Shown here in pieces: positions 8,361 to 16,943 of a stretch of 57,819 nt of DNA (positions within the stretch are counted from its first letter, which is position 1; the number at the start of each line of letters is the position of its first letter). The notes below the pieces were generated by a model, which made no database searches, was not told where the DNA came from, and saw nothing but the letters and a program-made list of their open reading frames with translations. The stretch comes from an uncultured Eubacteriales bacterium. GTDB taxonomy: Bacteria > Bacillota > Clostridia > Oscillospirales > Oscillospiraceae. The stretch is taken from NCBI GenBank assembly GCA_900320465.1, contig ONSQ01000002.1:1-57819 (forward strand). The letters run 5' to 3'. The position numbers and the translations under genes are program-made.

Positions 8361-10796
8361 ATGCAGTACGGATATTTTGACGATGCGAGAAAAGAATATG
8401 TGATCACCACGCCCCGCACGCCCCTGCCCTGGATCAACTATCTGGGCAGCGAGAGCTTTTTTGCCCTGTGCTCCAACACGGCGGGCGGCTATGCCTTTTA
8501 CCGTGACGCGCGGCTGCGGCGTCTGACGCGCTTTCGCTACAACGGCAGCCCGCTGGACGGCGAGGGCTTTCGTATTTATATAAAGGATGGCGAGCGCGTC
8601 TGGAACCCCGGCTGGCAGCCGACGCAGACCGAGCTTGACAGCTACCGCTGCCGCCACGGTCTGGGCTACACGGTCATTGAGGGCGTGAAGGACGGACTCG
8701 CGGCCACGCAGGAGCTGCTCGTTCCCCAGGGGGACGACTGTCTGCTGCTGCGTCTGACGCTGCGCAATGGCGGCGCGCAGCCCAAAACGCCCCGCGTCTT
8801 TCCCTATCTGGAGTTCTGTCTATGGGACGCCATGGACGACTCCTCCAACTTCCAGCGCAACTACTCCACCGGCGAGGTAGAGGTGGTGGGCAGCGCCATC
8901 TATCACAAGACCGAGTACCGCGAGCGGCGCGACCACTACGCCGTGTTCTGGTCCGACCGCACGCCGGACGGTTTTGATACCTCCCGCGACGCCTTCCTGG
9001 GCGTATACGGCAGCCCCGCGAAGCCCGAGGCCGTGTTCGGCTCCGGCTGCACCGGCAGCGTGGCCCACGGCTGGCAGCCCGTGGCGGCCCAGCAGTACGA
9101 TCTGTCCCTGGCCCCGGGTGAGAGCGTTTCGATCCTCTTCGGTCTGGGCTACATCGAAAACCCGGAGGCGGAAAAATGGGCCGCCCCCGGTGTCGTCAAC
9201 AAAAAGCGTGCCGAGGCCATGATGGCCCGCTACATCGCGCCCGGCGCCTTTGACGCCGCGATGGACGCCCTGCGCGCCCACTGGGAGGAGCTGTTATCCG
9301 GCTTCCGGGTGCACAGCGGCGAGGAGAAGCTGGACCGCATGGTCAACATCTGGAACCAGTACCAGTGCATGGTCACCTTCAACATGAGCCGCTCGGCCAG
9401 CTACTTTGAATCCGGCATGGGCCGCGGCATGGGCTTCCGGGATTCCTGCCAGGATCTGCTGGGCTTTGTCCACATGATCCCCCAGCGTGCGCGCGAGCGC
9501 ATCCTGGACATTGCCGCCACCCAGTTCCCGGACGGCAGCGCCTATCACCAGTACCAGCCTCTGACGAAAAAGGGCAACCTGGCGGTGGGCAGCGGCTTCA
9601 ACGACGACCCGCTGTGGCTGATCGCGGGCACCGACGCCTATCTGCGCGAGACCGGCGACTGGAGCATCCTGGACGAGTCGGTGGACTTTGACAACGACCC
9701 CTCCCTGGCTCAGAGTCTGCTGGAGCATCTGCGCCGCAGCTTCGCCTACACCCGCACCCACCTGGGTCCCCACGGTCTGCCGCTGATCGGCCGGGCGGAC
9801 TGGAACGACTGTCTGAACCTCAACTGCTTCTCCGCCCATCCGGGCGAGAGCTTCCAGACCACCGGCCCCAGCGAGGGTCCCGTGGCCGAAAGCGTGTTCA
9901 TCGCCGGTATGTTCGTCAAATACGGCCGGGCTTGGGCCGACATCTGCCGCCACATCGGTCTGACCGACGAGGCGGACGAGGCCGACGAGGCCGTGCGCGC
10001 CATGGAGCGCACGGTGCTCTCCAGCGGCTGGGACGGCGCCTGGTTCCGCCGCGCCTACGACGCCTTCGGCCATGTGGTGGGCGGCGAGGAATGCGAGGAG
10101 GGCAAGATCTTCATCGAGCCCCAGGGCATGTGCGTCATGGCCGGCATCGGCAAGGAATCCGGCGAGGCCGCCCGCGCGCTCAAGAGCGTGGAGGAGCGTC
10201 TGGATACCAAATACGGCATCGTGCTGCTCCAGCCCGCCTACACCCGCTACCATCTGGAGCTGGGCGAGATCTCCAGCTATCCCCCCGGGTACAAGGAAAA
10301 CGCGGGCATTTTCTGCCATAACAACCCCTGGATCGTCTGCGCCGAGGCCGAGCTGGGCCACGGCGACCGGGCCTTCACCCTCTACCGCCGCACCGCCCCC
10401 GCCTATATTGAGGACATCAGCGAGATCCACCGCACCGAGCCCTATGTCTACAGCCAGATGATCGCCGGCAAGGACGCCCCCGGCTTCGGCGAGGGCAAGA
10501 ACAGCTGGCTCACCGGCACCGCGGCCTGGACCTTCCTCAGCGTGTCCCAGGCGATCCTGGGCGTGCAGCCCACGCTGGACGGGCTGCGGATCGATCCCTG
10601 CGTCCCCTCCGCGCTCAAGGGCTTCACCGTCAGCCGCCGTTACCGCGGCGCGCTCTACGAGATCACGGTGGAGAATCCCGACAGCGTGCAGAAGGGCGTG
10701 TGCTCCGTCACGATGAACGGAACAGCGATCACGGGCAACGTTCTGCCGGTGCAGCCGGCCGGGGCGCGCGTGGCCGTCACCGTGCGCATGGGCTGA
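8361..10796 (+). CDS. GH94 cellobiose phosphorylase
   Basis: An 811-residue cytoplasmic enzyme, the usual length for clostridial cellobiose phosphorylases. It would split cellobiose (or a related beta-glucoside) with phosphate into glucose 1-phosphate and glucose. The N-terminal beta-sandwich ([20 protein letters not shown]) leads to the alpha/alpha barrel with [10 protein letters not shown], in which Asp483 is the predicted proton donor, and the phosphate-site region around [18 protein letters not shown]. Start: AAGGGAG 8 nt before ATG 8361. Cellobiose is preferred over chitobiose or cellodextrin by length, motif and GH5 neighbours, but specificity is not proven. Confidence 0.9.
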   Translation: MQYGYFDDARKEYVITTPRTPLPWINYLGSESFFALCSNTAGGYAFYRDARLRRLTRFRYNGSPLDGEGFRIYIKDGERVWNPGWQPTQTELDSYRCRHGLGYTVIEGVKDGLAATQELLVPQGDDCLLLRLTLRNGGAQPKTPRVFPYLEFCLWDAMDDSSNFQRNYSTGEVEVVGSAIYHKTEYRERRDHYAVFWSDRTPDGFDTSRDAFLGVYGSPAKPEAVFGSGCTGSVAHGWQPVAAQQYDLSLAPGESVSILFGLGYIENPEAEKWAAPGVVNKKRAEAMMARYIAPGAFDAAMDALRAHWEELLSGFRVHSGEEKLDRMVNIWNQYQCMVTFNMSRSASYFESGMGRGMGFRDSCQDLLGFVHMIPQRARERILDIAATQFPDGSAYHQYQPLTKKGNLAVGSGFNDDPLWLIAGTDAYLRETGDWSILDESVDFDNDPSLAQSLLEHLRRSFAYTRTHLGPHGLPLIGRADWNDCLNLNCFSAHPGESFQTTGPSEGPVAESVFIAGMFVKYGRAWADICRHIGLTDEADEADEAVRAMERTVLSSGWDGAWFRRAYDAFGHVVGGEECEEGKIFIEPQGMCVMAGIGKESGEAARALKSVEERLDTKYGIVLLQPAYTRYHLELGEISSYPPGYKENAGIFCHNNPWIVCAEAELGHGDRAFTLYRRTAPAYIEDISEIHRTEPYVYSQMIAGKDAPGFGEGKNSWLTGTAAWTFLSVSQAILGVQPTLDGLRIDPCVPSALKGFTVSRRYRGALYEITVENPDSVQKGVCSVTMNGTAITGNVLPVQPAGARVAVTVRMG

Positions 10797-10828
10797 GCCC
10801 GCCGCGCTGCGTTCAGGGAGGGATCGAC

Positions 10829-11926
10829 ATGAAAAGGACCCTTGCTCTTGTTCTCGCGCTGCTGACGCTGCTGGGCGCTCTCAGTGCCTGCGGTTCCCCC
10901 GCTCCTGCAGACGTCCCCGCCTCCTCCTCGCCCGTCGAGGTCAGCGAAGAGCCGCAGCCGGAAGAAGCGCCGTTCGCCGCGGTCCCCGCCGTGGACGACG
11001 GCCGGGCCCGGCCCTCTCTCTGCGGGCCTCTGTGCGTCCTGGACGGCAAGCTCTGCGACGAGAGCGGCGAGCGGGTGATGCTCCGGGGCGTCAGCACCAA
11101 CGGCCTCATCACCGCCGAGGATTTTCTGACCGACGAGCTGTTCCGTGAGCTGTCCTGCGACGTTGGCGTCAACCTTGTCCGTCTGGCCATGTACACCTAC
11201 GGGGTCGGCAGCGTGGGGTACTGCACCAACGGCGACAAGGACCGCCACAAGCAGGATATCATCCGGGGCGTCGAGCTGGCGCGGGCGCACGACATGTATG
11301 TTCTCATCGACTGGCACATCCTCAGCGACGGCGATCCCAACCTGTATCTGGACGAGGCGAAGCTGTTCTTCGCTGAGATGGCCGAGCGCTTCGCCGATTA
11401 CGACAATGTGCTCTACGAAATCTGCAACGAGCCCAACGGCGTGGACTGGCCCGCCGTCAAGGCCTATGCCGGGCAGATCATCCCCGTCATCCGGGAAAAA
11501 GCGCCTGACGCCGTTGTGATCGTCGGCAATCCGGACTGGTCCAAGGATCTCGCCGCCGCGGCGGCCGATCCCCTGGACTTTGATAACATCCTCTACACGC
11601 TGCACTTCTATTCCGCCACCCACGGGCAGGAGCTGCGAGAGCTGACCGAGCGCGTCAGCCGCGCCGGTCTTCCCCTCTTCGTCACGGAATTCGGCGTCAC
11701 CGCCGCCAGCGGCGGCCAGCCCCGGGATCTGGAGAGCGCGGACGCCTGGATCGCGCTGCTGGAGCAGGAGAACATCTCCTACTGCATGTGGTCCTACTCC
11801 GCGGCCCCCGAGGCCTGCTCGGCGCTGCGCTCCGGCCTGCACAGGTACAGCGGCTTTGCCCGGGAGGATTACAGCCCCACCGGCCAGTGGCTGCTGGACA
11901 CGCTCTCTGCCCACCGCACGAAATAA
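10829..11926 (+). CDS. GH5 family cellulase-like lipoprotein (extracellular)
   Basis: A 365-residue protein. The signal peptide ends in LSAC with lipobox Cys21; a Pro/Glu/Ser-rich tether to about residue 60 precedes a GH5 barrel. Landmarks are RGVSTNG, NLVRLAMYT, LIDWHIL, acid/base Glu201 in EICNEPNG and nucleophile Glu287 in FVTEFGV. The fold and motifs resemble GH5 subfamily 2 endoglucanases. GGGAGGG precedes the start. It follows the GH94 gene by 32 bp, so it probably cuts beta-glucan at the cell surface to feed the ABC importer. Confidence 0.88.
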   Translation: MKRTLALVLALLTLLGALSACGSPAPADVPASSSPVEVSEEPQPEEAPFAAVPAVDDGRARPSLCGPLCVLDGKLCDESGERVMLRGVSTNGLITAEDFLTDELFRELSCDVGVNLVRLAMYTYGVGSVGYCTNGDKDRHKQDIIRGVELARAHDMYVLIDWHILSDGDPNLYLDEAKLFFAEMAERFADYDNVLYEICNEPNGVDWPAVKAYAGQIIPVIREKAPDAVVIVGNPDWSKDLAAAAADPLDFDNILYTLHFYSATHGQELRELTERVSRAGLPLFVTEFGVTAASGGQPRDLESADAWIALLEQENISYCMWSYSAAPEACSALRSGLHRYSGFAREDYSPTGQWLLDTLSAHRTK

Positions 11927-12042
11927 AGTTGACCTGCAAAACTTGAGTTTTATTTTGGCATGAAGGAATACTTTCTCACGACACGAACTCTTGCTGCGTC
12001 ACATTTGTGTCATAGCGTCTTGGTAGTGCAGGTATGTAATGC

Positions 12043-12088
12043 ACAACAGCAGAGCGGAAGAATCCGCTCTGCTGTTGTTTTTCTTTTT
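12043..12088 (+). terminator. terminator of the GH94-GH5 operon
   Basis: Stem ACAACAGCAGAGCGGA / TCCGCTCTGCTGTTGT with an AGAA loop, then TTTTTCTTTTT. The remainder of 11927-12201 carries no recognisable gene. Confidence 0.92.
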
Positions 12089-12153
12089 ATGTGAAAAACA
12101 GAATAATGGATTATCTATTTCTGAAAATTGATGTAAAAATATTAAAATCTATA

Positions 12154-12182
12154 TTGACAATTAGATAACTATATAGTATGCT
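12154..12182 (+). promoter_or_regulatory. promoter of the DUF2089 gene
   Basis: TTGACA (12154-12159), 17-nt spacer, TATGCT (12177-12182), in AT-rich sequence. Confidence 0.5.
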
Positions 12183-12201
12183 GTCCCCGGAGGTGGTTGA
12201 A

Positions 12202-12954
12202 ATGCCAAAGATGATGAAACACTGTCCGGTATGCAACAGTGATCTTATTATTAATTCTTTACTTTGTCCAACTTGTAAATTAGAACTAAGGGGAGAGTTT
12301 GAAATCAATCCCTTTGAACAACTCTCTGAAGATCAAACAGCTTTCCTGTATTCTTTTCTGAAAAACAGAGGCAATTTGAGCGCAGTTCAAGCAAATTTGC
12401 AAATATCTTACCCCACAGCAAAAAAACGTCTTGGTGAACTACTAGTTCAGTTGGGCATCGAAGATAAAGACTCAGCGGGCGAAAATAAGGAGCTACTTGA
12501 TATGACAAACTGGACATATGATAAAAGCAGTCGCAAAGCTTCCGATATTATCCGTTCAAAATTGATAGCCTGCGGTGGGCGAGCTGTAGTTCACACGGCG
12601 AGGGGCTTGCCTTGTGAAGTTGTTGTATCTGCGGATGGTCAAGGATTCACCTGTGACAAACTCCCTATAACGCCTCCGTACCGTTTTGAGGTATTTGATG
12701 TTATTGTTGATCTGCTCATTGCAAATAACGGAAGAGCTCGGAAAGGAAACGGCCGTAGCTATCGCCTTGGCGAACCAGAGTGTGATGAAACAACCGTCGT
12801 CGGCACAATTGCTTATAATTATTCTGGAAAGAAAACCGGAAACTCGGTATTTGATCCCGTATTCGCTTTGGCTGCAATTCTAGATTGGGCAGACATTGCG
12901 AGAAATGAGCGTGGAGAACTCGTCTTAACCGCCTCATATAAGAGCGCACTATGA
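12202..12954 (+). CDS. DUF2089-type zinc-ribbon/HTH protein with an unassigned C-terminal domain
   Basis: A 250-residue protein. Residues about 6-30 form a zinc ribbon (CPVC...CPTC); residues 40-90 match the DUF2089 helical region with the SYPTAKKRLGELLVQLG signature, likely DNA-binding. The remaining 150 residues (with TVVGTIAYNYSGKKTG and FDPVFALAAILDWA) form a second domain I do not recognise. The ATG at 12202 is chosen because GGAGGT lies 7 nt upstream. Base composition is much lower in GC than its neighbours, suggesting acquisition. It overlaps the next small gene by ATGA. Probably a regulator; target unknown. Confidence 0.7.
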   Translation: MPKMMKHCPVCNSDLIINSLLCPTCKLELRGEFEINPFEQLSEDQTAFLYSFLKNRGNLSAVQANLQISYPTAKKRLGELLVQLGIEDKDSAGENKELLDMTNWTYDKSSRKASDIIRSKLIACGGRAVVHTARGLPCEVVVSADGQGFTCDKLPITPPYRFEVFDVIVDLLIANNGRARKGNGRSYRLGEPECDETTVVGTIAYNYSGKKTGNSVFDPVFALAAILDWADIARNERGELVLTASYKSAL

Positions 12955-13064
12955 TCGAAACTCTTTTCTTTCTAACCATTTTATCAGGGGGCTTTATTGG
13001 TAGGCTGATCCTATTTCCAATTATCGTTTTATACAATATTCTTTTCAAATATAATGACTTCTAG
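12951..13064 (+). CDS. 37-residue hydrophobic peptide, translationally coupled
   Basis: The ATG overlaps the TGA of the DUF2089 gene (ATGA). The product is MIETLFFLTILSGGFIGRLI followed by a second hydrophobic stretch ending in KYNDF, predicted to be one membrane helix or a hairpin. Hairpin 13113-13160 follows. The start overlap, composition and membrane profile argue for a real small protein; no function is assigned. Confidence 0.5.
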   Translation: MIETLFFLTILSGGFIGRLILFPIIVLYNILFKYNDF

Positions 13065-13112
13065 TTTTCTGGAATTGTCATAGTTCTTCGTTAGTCAGCG
13101 TAACATAAATAT

Positions 13113-13160
13113 CAAGAGCGCACTTACTAGACACCTTTCGGCGGGGTAAGTGCGCTCTTG
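13113..13160. terminator. long hairpin after the small membrane peptide gene
   Basis: Perfect 15-bp stem CAAGAGCGCACTTAC / GTAAGTGCGCTCTTG with an 18-nt loop; the T tract is poor. Confidence 0.65.
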
Positions 13161-13232
13161 GCTTTCCTATATATGGGTGCAATAAAAAATACTGTATGGG
13201 ACGGCACCTACGCGCGGGGAAAATCGCCATTG

Positions 13233-13268
13233 AAAAAACCTCATCCCGGCTTCGGGATGAGGTTTTTT
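13233..13268. terminator. terminator of the sodium symporter gene
   Basis: AAAAAACCTCATCCC / GGGATGAGGTTTTTT, T-rich in both directions. Confidence 0.9.
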
Positions 13269-13283
13269 GTCCGTATCAGCTTT

Positions 13284-14621
13284 TTACCAGCTGAAGGTGA
13301 ACAGGCCGTAGATGTACAGCGCCGCGACGCAGACGGGGACGAAGTACTTGAAGATCGGCTTCATCCAGTTCTGTACCTTCAGTCCCTTGCCCGCGTTGGC
13401 CTCGGCCAGGAATTTGTCCCAGCCCCAGCCGATCTTGTAGCAGCAGAACACCGAGAAGACCAGCGCGCCCAGCGGCAGCAGGTTGGTGCTCACGATGAAG
13501 TCCCAGAAATCCAGCCAGGCGCTGCCGTCGGCAAAGGGCTGGAAGTGGAACACGCTGTAACCCAGCGCGGTGGTCAGCGCCAGCAGGAAGATGCCCGCGC
13601 CGCAGACCAGACAGCCCTTGGGGCGGTTCAGGCCCGTCAGTTCCCGCACGCAGGCCAGAATGTTTTCAAACACCGCCAGCTCTGTGGAGAAGGCCGCGAA
13701 CACCATGAACAGGAAGAACAGGGTGCCCCAGATGCGGCCGCCGGCCATGCTGTTGAAGACGGTGGCCATGGTGTCGAACAGCAGCGACGGTCCCTTGTTC
13801 ACCTCGATGCCGTAGGTGAAGCAGGCGGGGAACATGATAAAGCCCGCCATGATGGCCACAAAGGTATCCAGGATGATCACGTTCACCGACTCGCCCATCA
13901 GCGTGCGTTCCTTGCCGATATAGCTGCCGAAGATGGCCATGGAGCCGATGCCGATGGACAGGGTGAAGAAAGCCTGGTTCATGGCCCCGACGATCACCGA
14001 GCCGGTGATCTTCGAGAAGTCGGGCACCAGATAGAAGGCCAGTCCCTCCTTGGCGCCCGAGAGCGTGGCGCTGTGGAAGGCCAGCACCAGCATCAGCGCG
14101 AACAGCGCCGCCATCAGATACTTGGTCACGCGCTCCAGTCCGCCCTGCAGGTCGAAGCACAGCACGCCGAAGCCCAGCACCACCGCGACGAGGAGATACG
14201 CCACGTTGACCGTGGGGTTGGTGATCATGCCGACGAAGCTCAGATTGGCGCTCTGCCCCAGCAGGAACTTGACGAAATAGTACATCATCCAGCCCGTGAC
14301 CACGGTGTAAAAGGCCATGAGCGCGATATTGCCCAAAAGGGCGAAATAGCCGTGCAGGTGCCATTTCTGGCCCGGCTTTTCCAGCTTGTCGTACATTTTG
14401 ACGGGGCTGGCCTGGGACGCTCTGCCGATGGCGAACTCCATGGTCATGGAGGGCAGGCCCAGCAGGATCAGGCACAGGACGTAGACCAGCACGAAGCCGC
14501 CGCCGCCGAACTGGCCGGTCATCCACGGGAATTTCCACACGTTGCCGCAGCCGATGGCGCAGCCCGCGCTGAGCATGATGAAGCCCAGACGGCTGCCGAG
14601 TCTCTCTCTTTGGTTGTTCAT
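13284..14621 (-). CDS. sodium-dependent transporter, NSS (SNF) family
   Basis: A 445-residue, roughly 11-12 helix membrane protein. The N-terminal RLGFIMLSAGCAIGCGNVWK is the conserved first helix of neurotransmitter:sodium symporters, where unwound TM1 binds sodium and substrate; FFTLSIGIGSM corresponds to TM6. Bacterial members (LeuT, TnaT, MhsT) take up amino acids. Start 14621 follows AAAAGGAGG. It stands alone, with its own terminator. The 282 bp between this gene and the DUF2974 gene on the right hold no recognised feature apart from AT-rich promoter-like sequence. Confidence 0.9.
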   Translation of the reverse strand: MNNQRERLGSRLGFIMLSAGCAIGCGNVWKFPWMTGQFGGGGFVLVYVLCLILLGLPSMTMEFAIGRASQASPVKMYDKLEKPGQKWHLHGYFALLGNIALMAFYTVVTGWMMYYFVKFLLGQSANLSFVGMITNPTVNVAYLLVAVVLGFGVLCFDLQGGLERVTKYLMAALFALMLVLAFHSATLSGAKEGLAFYLVPDFSKITGSVIVGAMNQAFFTLSIGIGSMAIFGSYIGKERTLMGESVNVIILDTFVAIMAGFIMFPACFTYGIEVNKGPSLLFDTMATVFNSMAGGRIWGTLFFLFMVFAAFSTELAVFENILACVRELTGLNRPKGCLVCGAGIFLLALTTALGYSVFHFQPFADGSAWLDFWDFIVSTNLLPLGALVFSVFCCYKIGWGWDKFLAEANAGKGLKVQNWMKPIFKYFVPVCVAALYIYGLFTFSW

Positions 14622-14903
14622 ATGCTGCCTCCTTTTTCTCTCCGGGAGGGGCGCCGCGCGCTCGTCCCGGCAAAGCCTCTCTTATTGCGCGATTGGATTT
14701 TTATAAATAATACAACAAAACGCCGCAATTTGGAAGAGGGAAAATGCAGAAAAAACGAATAAATAGTGAATAAAGATGTGGCGCATGTGCTTGAAATATT
14801 CGGTCATAATCCTCACAAATGCGTCTTTTTCCGGTCGCCGTGTCGTTCATCCCGTCATAGATCTTCGTTTCCGTCAGTATTCGATCCGCTCCTGCGTTCC
14901 GCA

Positions 14904-16016
14904 TTATTTTTTCCGGACTTCCTCAAGCTCGCTCGCTATCTTGCTCTTCGCCTTTTCCATCCCCACGCGCATCATGTATTTCGGCAGATCGGACAGTGTG
15001 CGCTTGGTCGTCTCGCTCGCGTCGGCAAGGCGTTTCAGGATCGCCTCCAACCCCTCGCGGCCGCCTGTCCGGATCTCGTCGAGCGTCTCCGCCCCGCCGG
15101 CGGAAAGCGTGTCGAACAGCTCGTCGACGAACACCTTGCGATCCGCCTGGCTTATCCCAGTGATCCACTCGTCGATCGCTTCGTTCGCGATCAGGCTTTC
15201 GGTATCGTGCTCTGCGCTCTCGGCAAGTCTGCCGTGGTCGACGCCCCAGGTGATCAGCGCGTGCTGCATGAAGCCCGCCGCCGAGGAGGATACGATCTTC
15301 GTATTCGTGATCGTGGGGGCAAAGAGCTTGCCGATGATGCAAAAACGCGGCACGATCTGCGTAGTCTTCGCGTCGATGTGCTCTATCAGTCCGGGGTCCA
15401 GCACCTCAGGGCAGAAGCCAGGCCCGTCGAGCAGATACACCCGCTCGATCGCGCTCCACCGCTCCTCATCAAGCAGGCTCGCGGCGTACAATGCGAGGTT
15501 GCTGCCCTTTGACTGTCCGCCGATGCGCCAGCGTCTTTCCGTCTGAATATGCTCCTGCGCGAATTGCAGCGCAAGCTCCTGCGCCTCGGTCCGCATGAAG
15601 CTGATCATGAAGTCCTCTTTCCAGCCCGCGAGCGAGTTGTCCGTCCCGCGATAGGCCAGAAATGAAAAATCCGCGTCGTCGTGGAAGCACACGGCCGAGA
15701 ACTGCAGCGGCGGCTCGGCGCGAAAGATGTCGCAGTAATCGCTCATGATCAGCTCGCCAAAGCGCTTCGACGACGCCGCAGCGGAGAGCAGCTCCGGATA
15801 GCCCTTGTCTCCGCCGGTGATCATAACTTTGACACGGCCATCGGCAATCATGCCCGCACACTCGCTGACACGGACGCGCTCCGCCCCGGTTAAAAACACA
15901 GGTGAGAGGTCGATATAGCAAAGCGCGCACAGCACAAGCGCGTCTACGTCGCGGAAGCCGGTCATGGCAATCGGAAAATCGCCCATCCACCGGACATAAT
16001 CGGTCAAGGTATCCAT
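14904..16016 (-). CDS. DUF2974 (Mbeg1-like) alpha/beta-hydrolase
   Basis: A 370-residue protein with the N-terminal LTDYVRWMGDFPI typical of the Mbeg1-like family. A lipase-type fold is suggested by FLAYRGTDNSLAGWKEDF and the nucleophile elbow GGQSKGS (serine predicted nucleophile). The last 90 residues are charged and helical. The ATG at 16016 is chosen over an upstream one (16055) because AAGGAG lies 8 nt before it. A promoter lies 290 bp upstream, and the leader contains the hairpin clusters described separately. Substrate unknown. Confidence 0.8.
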   Translation of the reverse strand: MDTLTDYVRWMGDFPIAMTGFRDVDALVLCALCYIDLSPVFLTGAERVRVSECAGMIADGRVKVMITGGDKGYPELLSAAASSKRFGELIMSDYCDIFRAEPPLQFSAVCFHDDADFSFLAYRGTDNSLAGWKEDFMISFMRTEAQELALQFAQEHIQTERRWRIGGQSKGSNLALYAASLLDEERWSAIERVYLLDGPGFCPEVLDPGLIEHIDAKTTQIVPRFCIIGKLFAPTITNTKIVSSSAAGFMQHALITWGVDHGRLAESAEHDTESLIANEAIDEWITGISQADRKVFVDELFDTLSAGGAETLDEIRTGGREGLEAILKRLADASETTKRTLSDLPKYMMRVGMEKAKSKIASELEEVRKK

Positions 16017-16060
16017 CGCGGCAGCTCCTTTTCTCCCGTCCGCTCCCTGCCGCACGGCAT

Positions 16061-16153
16061 AATGATTATAAGATGGCGAAAAGCCAAAAAGCTTTTCGCC
16101 GCGCCGCTTTACGGCGCAGCAAAACAGCCAGGCTGTTTTGCCATATAATCATT
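16061..16153. repeat. cloverleaf-like inverted-repeat cluster A
   Basis: Outer arms AATGATTATA..TGGC (16061-16076) and GCCATATAATCATT (16140-16153) enclose three adjacent hairpins: GGCGAAAAGC/GCTTTTCGCC (16076-16100), GCGCCG/CGGCGC (16101-16117) and GCAAAACAGCC/GGCTGTTTTGC (16119-16141). Confidence 0.8.
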
Positions 16154-16155
16154 GC

Positions 16156-16260
16156 AATGAGCGTCGGGCGAATGATTCAAAGAATCATTCGCTGCCAAAC
16201 TTGTCGTTTGGCAGCGAAATCAATCGAATCATCGATTGATTTCGCCATCCGATGATCATT
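16156..16260. repeat. cloverleaf-like inverted-repeat cluster B
   Basis: Imperfect outer arms AATGA..TCGG..GCGAA (16156-16172) and TTCGC..CCGA..TCATT (16241-16260) enclose three hairpins: CGAATGATTC/GAATCATTCG (16169-16191), GCTGCCAAAC/GTTTGGCAGC (16191-16214) and GAAATCAATCGA/TCGATTGATTTC (16216-16243). Confidence 0.8.
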
Positions 16261-16303
16261 ATCGCCGCCCGGATAGGGATAGCAGACCTTTGTTGATGGG
16301 TAT

Positions 16304-16332
16304 ATTATACGTTCAACCGCCCTCATCGTCAA
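16304..16332 (-). promoter_or_regulatory. sigma-A promoter reading into the hairpin clusters and DUF2974
   Basis: Minus strand TTGACG (16327-16332), 17-nt spacer, TATAAT (16304-16309). The predicted leader of about 280 nt contains both cloverleaf clusters. Confidence 0.75.
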
Positions 16333-16463
16333 AGCTTTTCCTGCTTTGGAAAACAAAACGGCCTTCCTTTTCAGGATGACCGCGAGCATTACTGAAGTGT
16401 CCGCTCCAAGTAAAGCTTGCCCTGTTTTTTATAAGGCGAATTCTCCGACCGGAGAAATAAGAG

Positions 16464-16504
16464 GCAGAGATGCGTAGAGATCATTACTCTCTCCGCATCT
16501 CTGC
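16464..16504. repeat. inverted repeat GCAGAGATGCG
   Basis: GCAGAGATGCG / CGCATCTCTGC with an inner AGAGA/TCTCT pairing; it precedes a decayed coding region. Another palindrome TTCTCC-GACC-GGAGAA is at 16441-16456. Role unknown. Confidence 0.6.
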
Positions 16505-16560
16505 GGTCAGTCTGAATCTTGAAATTGTTTTTTCTTGGATTTCAGTGGCGCTGCTTCGCC

Positions 16561-16797
16561 TCAATCGTCTGCGCTGATGGCTTCGTCAACGGCGTTGGCC
16601 AGCACGGGCTTGGCGTCGCCGTGCTTGACCATGATGCTTGTCAGCACCGTCAGCACACTGAAGACGCCGGCTGGCCTTGGAGAACTCCTTGCCGACATAG
16701 TCAGCCAGTTCCTCCGGCAAGACGGTGGAAGCATCTTTGCCGATGTTCTTGGCTGTTGTACAGCTCGATCCAGTCGGGGAACTGACCGTTGACCGCA
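16561..16797 (-). pseudogene. decayed coding fragments (lamin-tail-like piece and unknown C-terminus)
   Basis: Minus-strand reading gives VNGQFPDWIELYNS, which resembles the start of a lamin-tail domain, then frame changes to KNIGKDASTVLPEELADY and to VLTVLTSIMVKHGDAKPVLA ending at TGA 16561. No single frame spans the region, so these appear to be remnants of one or two genes. Confidence 0.4.
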
Positions 16798-16826
16798 AGC
16801 GTCGCCTTGTTTAAGCCCACTCTTTA

Positions 16827-16867
16827 CCAAAAGCAAACGCCGCCCACGGGGGCGGCTTTGCTTTTGG
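16827..16867 (-). terminator. hairpin downstream of the TIR/RyR operon
   Basis: CCAAAAGCAAACGCCGCCC pairs with GGGCGGCTTTGCTTTTGG; on the minus strand the descending arm carries TTTGCTTTT. It lies about 80 bp after the last gene of the operon. Confidence 0.65.
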
Positions 16868-16943
16868 CTAAAAACTGAAAAGGTTTTTTCCTGAAGGCTG
16901 CATCTTTCGGGGACACACGCATCCGTTTCAGCGATGAACATAT

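Noticed and set aside
13158..14762. 534-codon plus-strand frame opposite the NSS symporter
   Set aside because: Antisense His/Gln/Glu-rich shadow without start signals.
16061..16260. CRISPR array
   Set aside because: The units are different palindromes, not identical repeats separated by unique spacers.
15902..16389. Small coding frames through the hairpin clusters
   Set aside because: Their peptides only mirror the inverted repeats and have no ribosome sites.
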